DNA of 23,267 nt from Priapulus caudatus (GCF_000485595.1 NW_014577143.1:508605-531871), one strand, 5' to 3'; numbered from the stretch's first letter, positions 10,282 through 19,545 are shown. Notes: generated by a model not told the origin, from the letters alone. Translations and numbers: made by a program.

Positions 10282-10446
10282 TCTTGCATCCACTAGAGCG
10301 GGTGTCTGTCAGCATCTTGCATCCACTAGAACGGGTGTCTGTCAGCATCTTGCATCCACTAGAACGGGTGTCTGTCAGCATCTTACATCCACTAGAACGG
10401 GTGTCTGTCAGCATCTTACATCCACTAGCACGGGAGTCTGTCAGCA
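10282..10446. repeat. 33-bp minisatellite, 5 units
   Basis: Five consecutive 33-bp units with TTGCATCCACTAGAACGGG and TGTCTGTCAGCAT motifs fill exactly 165 bp. Unit differences are single bases. Since 33 is a multiple of three, frames stay open on both strands (11-residue repeats). I see no other evidence of coding. It lies inside the exon A-B intron. Confidence 0.92.
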
Positions 10447-12202
10447 TGAAGCCCGCATGATGGGCTGCTGTCAGCCATTGGGATTCTAGTTATATTTACT
10501 TATCGTTATATTGCAGCTGAAGCATGGACTGTGCTAGTAGGAATTATTTTTTAACTTTTATGCAACTGATTAATCAAAAGTCTTAGATAGCTAATATTAT
10601 ATATTTCTACTCAGCTACTCTGTTATTTTTATTTTCCTTATGGTAAAATCAAATGTGTCCGATGGCATTCTCGTACGCAGAGTAACATCAATAGGACAAT
10701 TTTAGTAATATAGTAGTTTAACGATATTATATGTGACAAGGCACCTTGATTGGCGCAAGCATACTACAATTGAAGCTCGGTTAAATCGTGAAATTTTAAA
10801 ACCGATTTTTATCAAAGAATAAGCTGTGAATACATTGGTTGTTAACCAGCTGAAAATAAGTAATTGGGAGTGTGTGGGCCAACAGTAAACACCAACCATT
10901 AGTGTTAATATCTGTTCGGTTGCCATCGTGAAAGCTACACGCATACTGCAACGTCCAGATGCATTAACAATGGCGGTCGTTCACGCGTGTTGCGCAACCT
11001 ATGCGCTTGACATTTCGGCAGCAAATGAGTCTACGGTTGCAAACCGCAAGCCATGCAAGCGACGCATATCTGTCAAGATTTTCCGCATTGCTAAAAACGA
11101 TTCTCACTGTTGTTCCCTAGGCGACAGTTTCGCTTCAGTGAATTCCATTTCATTCGTTGTCATTTTGAACAGCTCGCATACAAGGTCCGTTGCATGTGAC
11201 ATGGCAGAATACCCATGGGAGATTTTACTGTGGCGGTATGCCATATATACAATTTTACGGTGCTCGGATGTGATATTGCGTTTTCATGCAGTTGTACGCT
11301 CATCGATAATACCTACGACTACCGATGAAAGAGTATGACAGAACTAATCGATGACTGGTTCGAAGTCTGTATCGATCTATATGTTCGAATACAGTCAATC
11401 TGAGTGAGAGAGAGTCCTCGCTGGTATTTTTCGCACCACTCTTACTCTACACATCACGTTCTACGCGTCGCGTAACAATTGACAAAATGCAAATTAATAA
11501 TCAGAGTGCGCACCGCCAGTTACAAAATCATAAAGCTATATATCGCTCAACACACGATTTTACTATAGTGTGAAACATCGTGGTCTTTGTTGCAGAAAGC
11601 ATGCACAAACATTTTCAGAGGGTGGTCAGTTGTTTTATGGGCGAGATAATAAGTGGTTCCCGGTAATAACACGCGGTAAGCGTAAAAGGAAATGAGACCA
11701 TGATGATGGACTATGATCGCCCGAGGTTCCGCATTGCTTCTTAAGATTGGGTTGTGTAGATACCATGGTGTGGAGTGTGACATATTCGAGTAAATTCAGT
11801 GAGCAGAAATGTTTTTGGCTTCTGCAAGTGGTACTCTAGTAAAAGTTAACGGAAATCGGTGAATTTTGCGTTCAGTCATTCCGTGACAGCGTTTCTCTCC
11901 CCACTAGCGTGATATCTTAATATGCGTTTGGGTTATCGCTGTGTTTGACCGCTAAAACGTACGACAAAAGTACGTACTGCAAAATAATCCGGGCGGGTAC
12001 TGCAGTATATGCACGGATATAGCGTAGTCAAACTCCTCGAAGCTGAAAGGTTTTCCTCCTCGAGATGGTCAGGTGGGCTTCATCGTTCCCTGTGTAGAGG
12101 CCATTTACTCGTGCTATTAACGTGGAACACACATGCACGTTAATCATTGATGAAATAGTATGTCTGTGCCAGCACCTCGTCGAAATGCAGGAGAGCTCCT
12201 CT
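10447..12202. other. intron DNA, no gene recognised
   Basis: The longest frame, 10928-11338 on +, starts with GTG, has no known domain, and I take it as chance. A splice-bounded open segment at 11596-11675 is discussed under rejected items. No repeat family is obvious. Confidence 0.4.
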
Positions 12203-12314
12203 GGGTTCTCTCTGTCTCGCTCTCTCCACCCTCTCTCTTTCTCTCTCTCTCTCTCTCTTTCACTCTCTGTCTCTTTTCTCCCTCTTGTCTAGCTTTTTCT
12301 TTTTTGCTCTTTTG

Positions 12315-12356
<42 letters not shown>

Positions 12357-12486
12357 CCTCTCTCCTTCTTTTACTGTTTTTCTCGTCCTTTCTCCCACGC
12401 TCGCTCTGTTTCTCTCTCACTTCCTTTCCTCCCCCCCTCTCTCTCGTACTGTTTTGCTCGCTCACTCCCCGTCTCTCTCTCTCGCC
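12203..12486. repeat. CT-rich tract with (CT)n runs
   Basis: Long pyrimidine-rich stretch on + with pure CT runs near 12237-12258 and 12318-12353. It ends about 70 bases before the exon B acceptor. Serine/leucine-rich frames on + and arginine/glutamate-rich frames on the minus strand are products of the repeat. Confidence 0.88.
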
Positions 12487-12555
12487 TTAACTCGCTGCTA
12501 GCTCTACCACTAATGGCGTATGCGATTCTTACTGTTTTTTATTCGCTTCTTGCAG

Positions 12556-12675
12556 ACAGTGCAAACGGGCGTGAACGTAGAGAATATCAGCTTCACTGTA
12601 CAAGCAAAGGAAAAGCAAGATGGCGTCACCAGGGTGTCCGACTACATCGTCACGCTGGAGAGACTCGCAGGCGAG
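12556..12675 (+). CDS. internal exon of an unrecognised protein (exon B, 40 codons)
   Basis: The exon is 120 bp. It is preceded by a pyrimidine-rich acceptor (TTATTCGCTTCTTGCAG) and followed by the donor GAG|GTAAG. It is phase 0 at both ends, so it joins exon A without shifting the frame. GC3 is 27 of 40 codons, the same as exon A. The peptide begins TVQTGVNVENISF and contains a second sequon, NIS (10-12). Alternating hydrophobic stretches (residues 11-15 and 30-34) suggest beta strands, as in an extracellular beta-sandwich domain. That is inference; no family is recognised. A second frame is also open through the exon but does not continue exon A and reads as arginine-rich, low-quality peptide. 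A 300-bp CT-rich tract lies just upstream. Confidence 0.7.
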
Positions 12676-12800
12676 GTAAGCGCGCATGCGCAGCAGACGA
12701 CGTCGGTTCTCTGCGCTGGTAGCAGTTTTTTTCTTCCTTAACGTGCGATGTCTAGCGATCCTGAACGGTCAGACAGCACGCGGCGGCGGTCAAACAGTGC

Positions 12801-12944
12801 AGTTAGTTGGTTGGTTAGTTAGTTGGTTGGTCGGTCGGTCGGTCGGTCGGTCGGTCGGTCGGTCGGTCGGTCGGTCGGTCGGTCGGTCGGTCGGTCGGTT
12901 GGTCGGTCCGTCCGTCTGTCCGTCCGTCGGTCAGACAGTCAGAC
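12801..12944. repeat. GGTY/GGTC tetranucleotide array
   Basis: AGTT/GGTT units pass into a run of about 18 GGTC units, then GTCC-type units. It lies downstream of exon B. Frames reading VGRSVGRS are repeat-derived. Confidence 0.92.
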
Positions 12945-13724
12945 AAATTTTCAACAGAAGCCCAACAATTTTTTAAAGCGGCATAGAGCACCTCTATACC
13001 CTAACCCCATAAAGCGTAATGCGTTATCCCTCACCGACTACAATACTTCAATACTAGTATCGACAAGCTTTAGAGTGTCGCTACTGTCGGCTAAAACCGG
13101 AGATTCTAATGCGTGTTTAATTTTCGACGCGCGTGACTTTTCCGGCCGCCTGTTTTTGCGAGCGACGTGTTTCTCTGCGGGCGGGGTTGGAAGTGGATGG
13201 GATGGCTTTGAAGTGGTCGCTAGATGCAAAAACCCATTACCATCACGCTCTTCAAAGGGAAAATTACGCGAGAGAGAATTGCAATATGTCTGAGGGGAAT
13301 ATTAGAACGCGTAAAGCGAGCAATGTAAATAGGGTTTCTCTAATAATCGGAACTTTACGGGTGGAGAATCAGTAATCAATAAGAATCAATATCTCAGCAA
13401 GTCTTCTCTTTTCACAACACAAGCCAGCCGAATACCGTTATATATATATATTGTATACGGTGACGTGTTTGTGCATCGGCGTTTTGACGTTAGGGAAATT
13501 ACCTTAGCTTTCTTAATCGTCCTCAACATTGAGCATCTATCGGTGCCTCGAGCAAAGCTCCACAGAGCTGTTCGCTGGCCTAGTCTAGGCGCGACTCGAC
13601 ATCGAGGGGAGTCATCGACAGAGACAGAGACATCGTGTGAGACTGCACTATGCGCGATTCTGCTATATTTGAAAACGCCCAGACATCACACCAACTGCTG
13701 ATCAATACGGTCCGAGGACTCTGT
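12945..13724. other. no gene seen
   Basis: Unique-looking DNA with a small TA-rich hairpin near 13435-13462 (ACCGT ... ACGGT). Frames here are short and overlap on both strands. Confidence 0.4.
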
Positions 13725-14110
13725 ATCCCCAATGTATCTATGTATCCCCCGCATCCCTGCGCCTCATGCATCCTCTCAGCCATCGCATTCATGTAATTCC
13801 CAACACGAACCTGTGTTCCCCGCATCCACATTACCCTGTATTATCATAATCCTCGCATCCCTACATCCCCAGCATCCCCCTGCGGCTCCGTATCACCCGC
13901 ATCCCTGCGTCCATGTATTCCTGCGTGCCTGTGTTCCCGTATCCCGTTGTCACTGTGTCCCCCGTACACCTGGATTCATGCATCCCTGCATTTGTGAATT
14001 CCTGCGTCTCTGTATTCTTATGCATCCCCGTATCCCCGCGTTCCTGTATTCCCCACATGTGTTCCTGTATTCTCCGCATCTCCGCATTCCTGCGTTCATG
14101 TATTTATTCC
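13725..14110. repeat. degenerate CATCCC/GTATTCC minisatellite
   Basis: Irregular 9- to 18-base units such as CCCCGCATCCCTGCG and TTCCTGTATTCC. The copies have diverged, which suggests an old array. The 161-codon frame across it (13732-14217) is a proline/histidine/cysteine-rich product of the repeat. Confidence 0.75.
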
Positions 14111-14204
14111 CTTGCGTCACTGTATCCTCGCATATTTATATCGCGCGTTTACGCGCGTGCCCTAGAGGTGTATACAATATACGTTGCACTCACATGGATC
14201 ACAT

Positions 14205-14270
14205 CAAGAGCTCATAATAGATCTCTTAACTGGTAGGTCTTAGCTCATAGTTCTCTATTATGAGCTCTTG
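14205..14270. mobile_element. hairpin element E4 (CAAGAGC variant), 66 bp with near-perfect 7-bp target duplication
   Basis: Perfect 17-bp arms, CAAGAGCTCATAATAGA and its reverse complement, enclose a 32-base loop. The flanks are ATCACAT (14198-14204) and ATCATAT (14271-14277), 6 of 7 matching. The arm shares the pattern CARGAGY..ATAATA with E1. No coding capacity. Confidence 0.75.
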
Positions 14271-14277
14271 ATCATAT

Positions 14278-15301
14278 CGAATTACGATATAGAGTGGATG
14301 CGGAAATGGTAGCTCATTTAGCGTCGTACAGTATAAATACTTCTGGGCACGTACTCATTAGCGTCGAATCAGCGTTGTTGCTGCTCAGTGTAATAATTAT
14401 AATTATGATGTTTCTGGCCGCGAACTTGGCACTCGCAATATTATTGTGGTTGTTTCAATTTTAATAGGCGGGATTATAGTTTTACTATAGCTAGTAGAAT
14501 GTGTGCATTTTATTGTGTTTTAATTGAGATTTATAGTCCATTGATGTCACTTGTGCATATAGACGACCGATAGAACGGGAAGTCATACGAAGATGGATGA
14601 GGAGAAAGCAGCTAACAATTACATCTGAGAGATGAAGCTGCAAGTAGTGTAATCAGGATTCCGTCATCTCAGAAATCCGTCCAATTAGGCATCACATATC
14701 ATTGATACATGGCTCGGTCTGTGAGAGGGATAGCTGCTTAAGGGTCAGCAAATGGTATTGAGCGTACATGCACGCTCGAATTACTGTCGTTCATCTGTCT
14801 TACTCATTCATTATGCTATGTCATGTTCCGAGGGAATTCGCTGCGATACTCTCCTGCCGCGGGTATGCGTATATTTGCGACCTACACGGGAACAAAATCG
14901 AGAAAACTATTTATTCCTTCTTGAAAAGCTACAGAACCCATTAATCATGTCTCGGTCTCAGCAATTGTGCCCGATTCTCTTCATATCGCTAGGCCTGTAT
15001 TCATGTTAGTTGATTAGTTAGATGAAAGTACATTTACCCGGCCATCTTCCGGCCTGTCAATAAGTGGATGTGTGCGCCTCATGCATAGTAAGTGAATCTC
15101 TATGTTAACGTGACAAAATTGGCTGTGCAGTCCTTACAGACAGTGTGACAGCCGGCTGTCATGACTTCTATATCAGTACAGCTCCTAAGAAGCTTTCCAT
15201 ACGATAAGAGGCGACTAACTGCTATATATATTCAGCCTCTCCTCGTGTGATTTTTACCATCATGGTGACGATACGTTTTGACTTTGCCTGGGAAGAACCG
15301 T
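14278..15301. other. no gene or repeat seen
   Basis: AT-rich unique DNA. A TATAAATA at about 14332 has no supported transcript. Confidence 0.45.
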
Positions 15302-15562
15302 GGGCCCGTTGTTAGAAACAAAATTAGTCTTACAACAACATTATACTCCTAACACTTACTTCGTATTTTAGACCGTTGAGAAGGTTCGATTCGTAATTCG
15401 ATTCGTAATTCGATTCGTAATCGTTCGATTCGTAAAGTACTGCGAAAATTTGCTAGGATTTTTCGTTCTCGTAACATTACGATGTGGTCTGTCAACGGTC
15501 GAAGAAAAATTGTTGATGTTAAGTCTAATGCTAAGATTAATTTCGTTTCTGACTACCGGCCC
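15302..15562. mobile_element. TIR element P1 (GGGCCCGTTGTCAGAAAC family), 261 bp
   Basis: The left end begins GGGCCCGTTGTTAGAAAC and the right end is its approximate reverse complement (GTTTCTGACTACCGGCCC). The interior carries a tandem ATTCGATTCGTA repeat (about 15388-15436) and CTCGTAACATTACGATG. It has no coding capacity. It directly abuts P2. Confidence 0.7.
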
Positions 15563-15686
15563 GGGCCGTTGTCAGAAACATCGTAAAGTTAATGCTAATG
15601 TTAATGCTAAGATAACACTTACGACTAATGTTAATGTTACGAGAGGAGCGTTGACAGAAACATCGCAGCTATTACTATTAGAAAAC

Positions 15687-15879
15687 ATAGTGGCTATATG
15701 CCCGGCAGCCGGCATATATCTGACGGCTGCCGGGCACGGTCTTCGATTTCCTAAATGCCCGTCAGTTTTTAATTTTCAGCGTTATCTCAAGTAAACAAGG
15801 GTTAGGGTTAGGGTTAGGAACTGCCGGGCATTTAGGAAATCGAAGACCGTGCCCGGCTGCCGGGCATATAGCCACAGCG
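15687..15879. mobile_element. foldback element with GGGTTA loop and 10-bp flanking repeat
   Basis: The left arm from 15691 (TGGCTATATGCCCGGCAGCC, then a 20-bp insertion, then 15731-15761) pairs with 15821-15874. Between them lies GGGTTAGGGTTAGGG (about 15799-15815). The direct repeat ATTAGAAAAC flanks the unit at 15677-15686 and 15880-15889. This fits a transposition-type target duplication of about 10 bp. No coding capacity. Confidence 0.7.
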
Positions 15880-15995
15880 ATTAGAAAACTTACGATAACA
15901 GGAACTTTATAATTTGATGTCTCAAGGCTGCTGATTGGATGAGAATCAATCACAAAATTCAAATTTATACACATTTATAGTGCATCACAGTAATT

Positions 15996-16284
15996 ACCTT
16001 CGCCAGGGGCTTGGCGGAGGTGATGTTTTCACCGGCGTGTGTTTGAGTGTTGGTTTGTGGATTTGTTAACATGCACGTTTCAGTTCACTTCCGCTAGGTG
16101 CGCTGGCTGTAGACTTACAAACACGCAACCACAGGCTAAGGGGCAACCACAGTCCTCCCCCACCTGCACGCTCGCACTAATCCGGATCCAATTAATTATT
16201 TAATTAAGTAATTAATTAATTAATTTTTCCACTTAAGAGAATTCAGCTGCCTTGGCGGAGGTCTGTGCTTTCCGAGTGCTCTAG
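15996..16284 (+). mobile_element. interspersed repeat, copy B (CCTTGGCGGAGGT-type ends)
   Basis: This is the counterpart of 431-733 in opposite orientation. It runs from ACCTTCGCCAGGGGC and TTCACCGGCGTGTGTTTG to the GGATCCAATTAATTATTTAA block. It ends with GAATTCAGCTGCCTTGGCGG and CCGAGTGCTCTAG. The middle (16066-16176) differs from copy A. Confidence 0.65.
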
Positions 16285-16776
16285 TTTATGCATATTATGA
16301 TGGCTAACCACATATAAATAATATTTGATAAAAAACGGCACCGTCTTGAATTTATTCTGCACAACAAGACAAATTCTCACACTGTAACACGAGACGCGAG
16401 AGTTGTGGTCAGTGCAAAAGTATTTAAAACAAGAGAACAAATGTCATGCGCCATTTGTAAATGTTTTGTTTTGTTTCACGATCGGTAGATAATTAATGTT
16501 TTTGACGTGTTTTAAAAAACAACAACATGATATTACTCATTAATATAAAATATAATATCACTATAATTGTAATTCTTAATGGAAATGTGCTGTTTTCATC
16601 TTAATATTAAAGTTACGAGAAGGTCTGGGCTCTCGTAATGTTAAGAAAATATTTGCGAGGATTTTTCATTCTCGTAACTTTACGATGTTTCTGTCAACGG
16701 TTTACGAGTGGAAGTTAATGTTAAGACTAATGTTAAGACTAATGTTAAGACTAATTTTGTTTCTGACAACGGGCCC

Positions 16777-16970
16777 CCGCCCCAGATGTCCTAGTAAAGC
16801 CTTCATCTCAACTGCGTGCGATGCTGTTCCTCCAGCAGTCATTGATTTCATGCTGATAGCTATAGTGCATTGCGAACAACTAGCGAGTAATGATGACTAT
16901 AGCCACCATCAATCATTCCAGCCTTGGTGCAGCTCACAACCGAATGCCACACGTACTGGTGGGTAATGCT
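16777..16970. other. no gene seen
   Basis: Short unique stretch between the composite element and the CA tract. Confidence 0.4.
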
Positions 16971-17046
16971 CACACACACATACGCACGCACACACACACA
17001 CACACACGCGCGCGCGCGCACACACACACGCACACACACACACACA

Positions 17047-17100
<54 letters not shown>

Positions 17101-17231
17101 ACAGAGAGCGAGAGAGAGAGAGAGTAGGGAGAGCACGGGAGAGAGATGAGCGAGGAGAACGAAGATGAGAGCGGAATAGACGAGAGAGAGAGAGAGACGA
17201 GAGAGAGAGAGAGAAGAGAGAGAGAAAGATA
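16971..17231. repeat. (CA)n followed by (GA)n microsatellite
   Basis: CA repeats with a CG-rich interruption (about 17007-17018) occupy 16971-17098. GA-rich sequence continues to 17231. Frames on both strands here are repeat-derived. Confidence 0.93.
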
Positions 17232-17469
17232 GAATATTGGTTAAGCTCGCCATGTTTGCTACGGTGAGCTAACTTATAATTTGAAGACGTTCTCAAGCCG
17301 ACGTGAACACTGTTCGTTACACAGTATAAAATGTGAAAGGGTCGGCGGGTGTATAATTTATATACCGTACGGCGTGGAGAGTGGGGCGTAACAGAATAAT
17401 ATAACGATAAAGAAGGCTTCGAACCAAACTAAAAAGAAACCGAGAAACCACATGAAGTGATTAATACGC
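17232..17469. other. no gene seen
   Basis: Unique-looking spacer between two microsatellites. It contains GGTGAGCTA at about 17265, the same 9-mer as the putative right end of the 5751-6354 repeat. Confidence 0.35.
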
Positions 17470-17489
17470 TCGCTCTCTCTTTCTCTCTC

Positions 17490-17541
<52 letters not shown>
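17470..17541. repeat. (CT)n microsatellite
   Basis: Nearly pure CT with TTC and CGC interruptions. It directly precedes the possible weak exon at 17550. Confidence 0.93.
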
Positions 17542-17545
<4 letters not shown>

Positions 17546-17549
17546 ACAG

Positions 17550-17713
17550 TGTGTGATTTACATTAAGGGTCGTGCTATGTGCAATATGTGGAAGCCGTCT
17601 TATCTGCCTGCTGTAGCATGGCTTCCAGATTTAAAAAAATTGTTTATCGATCCAGTTGCTCGTGCTAATTATACGATATGCCACGGAAAACCATTTCCTG
17701 GCAAAACAAATCG
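17550..17713 (+). CDS. possible exon, weak (54 codons, unrecognised)
   Basis: A (CT)n tract (17470-17541) ending GCATACAG could act as polypyrimidine tract and acceptor. The frame is then open for 55 codons to a TAA at 17715. A possible donor, CG|GTAATA, overlaps that stop. The phase-0 start would fit exon B. The peptide is not low-complexity (for example WKPSYLPAVAWLPDLKKLF). Against it, GC3 is only 18 of 55, half that of exons A and B, the donor is poor, and the CT tract is an ordinary microsatellite here. It may be a terminal exon, a transposon fragment or chance. Confidence 0.2.
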
Positions 17714-17963
17714 GTAATAATGTTTACGAACGATTGCGTCTACTCATCGGAAGTAAACATTAAACTGTAAAGATGTAAAGAAACTCATCTACAAACGAAA
17801 GGCGTGTGCAATATTTTCTAAAAACTTACTTAATTGGCAGCGCTTTTGTGGTTTTTGCGAGAAACGTACCTCGATGTGGAAGTAATGCACACGTATATTG
17901 AAACATCCACGACAGAGGAAAACGTGCGACGTAAACGTGTTGTGGTTTGCAAGCAGCACAGGC
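17714..17963. other. no gene seen
   Basis: A minus-strand donor-like AACTTAC at 17823-17829 has no supporting exon that I could close. Confidence 0.35.
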
Positions 17964-18064
17964 ACATGCACGCACGCACGCATGCACTCACGCACGTACG
18001 CACACACACAAACGCGCGTACACGCGCGCACGTTCTCTCTCGCTCTCTCTCTCTCTCTCTCTCG

Positions 18065-18103
<39 letters not shown>

Positions 18104-18120
18104 GCACGCACGCACACACG
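17964..18120. repeat. CACG, CT and CA microsatellites in series
   Basis: CACG/CACA units lie at 17964-18018, CT at about 18033-18080 and CA/CACG at 18081-18120. Open frames in this block are artefacts of the repeats. Confidence 0.9.
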
Positions 18121-18186
18121 GTCTACAATCGACACAATTCATGCGGATACAGTACGTACGCGGACGATTTACGGATCCGGATGCGG

Positions 18187-19245
18187 GTTTCGGTCGCTCA
18201 TGTATGAGCGTTGCACGCGAGCGTGCGCAGGTGATTGTCGGTTAGCACAAGCGTCACACGCGTGCGTGCATGGGTGATTGTCGGTTTGCACAAGCGTCAC
18301 ACGCGTGCGTGCGTGAGTGATTGTCGGTTGCACAAGCGTCACACGCGAGCGTGCATGGGTGATTGTCTGTTCACAAGCGACAAACGTGCGTGCATGCATG
18401 GGTGATTGTCGTTTGCACAAGCGTACAGCAGCGGCGTGCATGGGTGATTGTCTGTTGCACCAAGCGTACACACACGTGCGTGCATCTGGTGATTGGTCTC
18501 GTTGCGACAAGCGTCACACGGACGTTGCGTGCATGGTGTGATTGTCGGTTTTGCACAAAGCGTCCCACACGCGTTGCCGTGCGTGAGTGATTGTCGGTTA
18601 GCCACAAGGTTCCACACGTGTGCCTTGCGTGAGTGATTTGTTCTGTTGCACAAGCGAGTCCACACGCGAGCGTGCATGGGTGATTGTCTGTTGCACAAGC
18701 GTCACACGCGTGCGTGCATGGGTGATTGTCTGCGTTGTGCCACGAAGCGTCACACACGCGTTGCCGTGCATGGGTGATTGTCGGTTGCCACAAGCGTCAC
18801 ACGCGAGCGTGCATGGGTGATTGTCTGTTGCACAAGCGACACACACGTGCGTGCATGCATGGGTGATTGTCGGTTAGCACAAGCATCACACGCGTGCGTG
18901 CATGGGTGATTGTCTGTTGCACAAGCGTCACACGCGGTAGCGTGCAGATGGTCTTGTTGCGTCGGTTTGCACAAGCGTCACGAGCGCGAGCGGTGCAGGA
19001 TGATTGTCGTTTGCACAAAGCGTCACACGCGTGCGTGATATGGGGATTGTCTCGTTGCACAGCGTCACAACGCGAGTCTCGTGCCATGGGTGATTGTCAG
19101 GTTGCCAAGGCGTCACACGCGAGGCGTGCAGGGTGATTGTTCCGGTTTGCCACAAGCGTCACACGCGTGCGTGCATGGGTGATTGTCGGTTTGCACAAGC
19201 GTCACGCGCGAGCGTGCATGGATGATTGTCTGTTGCACAAGTGTG
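18187..19245. repeat. 42-43 bp satellite-like tandem array, about 24 units
   Basis: Each unit reads CACAAGCGTCACACGCG, then (T/A)GCGTGCATGGGTGATTG, then TC(G/T)GTT(T)G. Clean units are 41-43 bp. Units at about 18460-18660, 18740-18790 and 18950-19150 grow to 44-50 bp through scattered one- to three-base insertions. The 14-codon period keeps both strands open; no gene is implied. A larger repeat period of about ten units is visible (see findings). Confidence 0.92.
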
Positions 19246-19545
19246 GCGACGTGTAGCGTTATTAATTATGCAGGACGCCTAGCAAGCAGAGGTGTCGCAC
19301 AGAAAGCAGAGCTGTCTAATACCTTACATCCGGGCAGCAGAATTATACAGAATCAATACAATATAATATACACAACCTCTTGGACCATCATTGTCTACCA
19401 TTCATCATTGTCATCATTGTCATTGTCATCATTGTCATCATTGTCATCATTGTTCACCATTCATCATTTGTCTCTTTGTCATCATTGTCTACGATCACCG
19501 AACCGTGAGAGGTTAAAGTAACGACGGGAGAAGGGATAACAGGGT
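19246..19545. repeat. spacer with (CATCATTGT)n between array blocks
   Basis: Unique-looking AT-rich DNA (19246-19384) is followed by 9-bp CATCATTGT units at about 19386-19490. A short unique piece then leads into the second array block. Confidence 0.8.

Larger units (their letters stand above)
15563..16776. mobile_element. TIR element P2 of the same family, enlarged by nested elements
   Basis: It starts GGGCCGTTGTCAGAAAC at the P1 junction and ends TTTCTGACAACGGGCCC at 16776. Its right part (16610-16776) aligns with the right part of P1 (15437-15562). Between the ends sit a foldback (15687-15879) and repeat copy B (15996-16284). The outer ends of P1 and P2 (15302-15332 and 16746-16776) are a 31-bp inverted repeat with one mismatch. 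The P2 limits are inferred. Confidence 0.55.

Noticed and set aside
10928-11338. 136-codon open frame on +
   Set aside because: It starts with GTG, the peptide shows no family signature, and it lies inside the exon A-B intron.
11350-11395. GGTTCGAA and GTTCGAA words like a tRNA T-arm
   Set aside because: There is no D-arm box or acceptor pairing at the right distances.
11596-11675. Open segment with good acceptor (TCTTTGTTGCAG) and donor (GCG|GTAAGC) between exons A and B
   Set aside because: Its 80 bp would break the phase-0 join, and the frame needed after exon A has a stop. The open frame would need a phase-2 upstream intron. It could only be an exon of another transcript.
11547-11783. 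78-codon minus-strand frame over the same place
   Set aside because: No domain, no splice support and no neighbouring exon.
13732-14217. 161-codon frame, the longest in the window
   Set aside because: It is a read-through of a degenerate CATCCC-type minisatellite.
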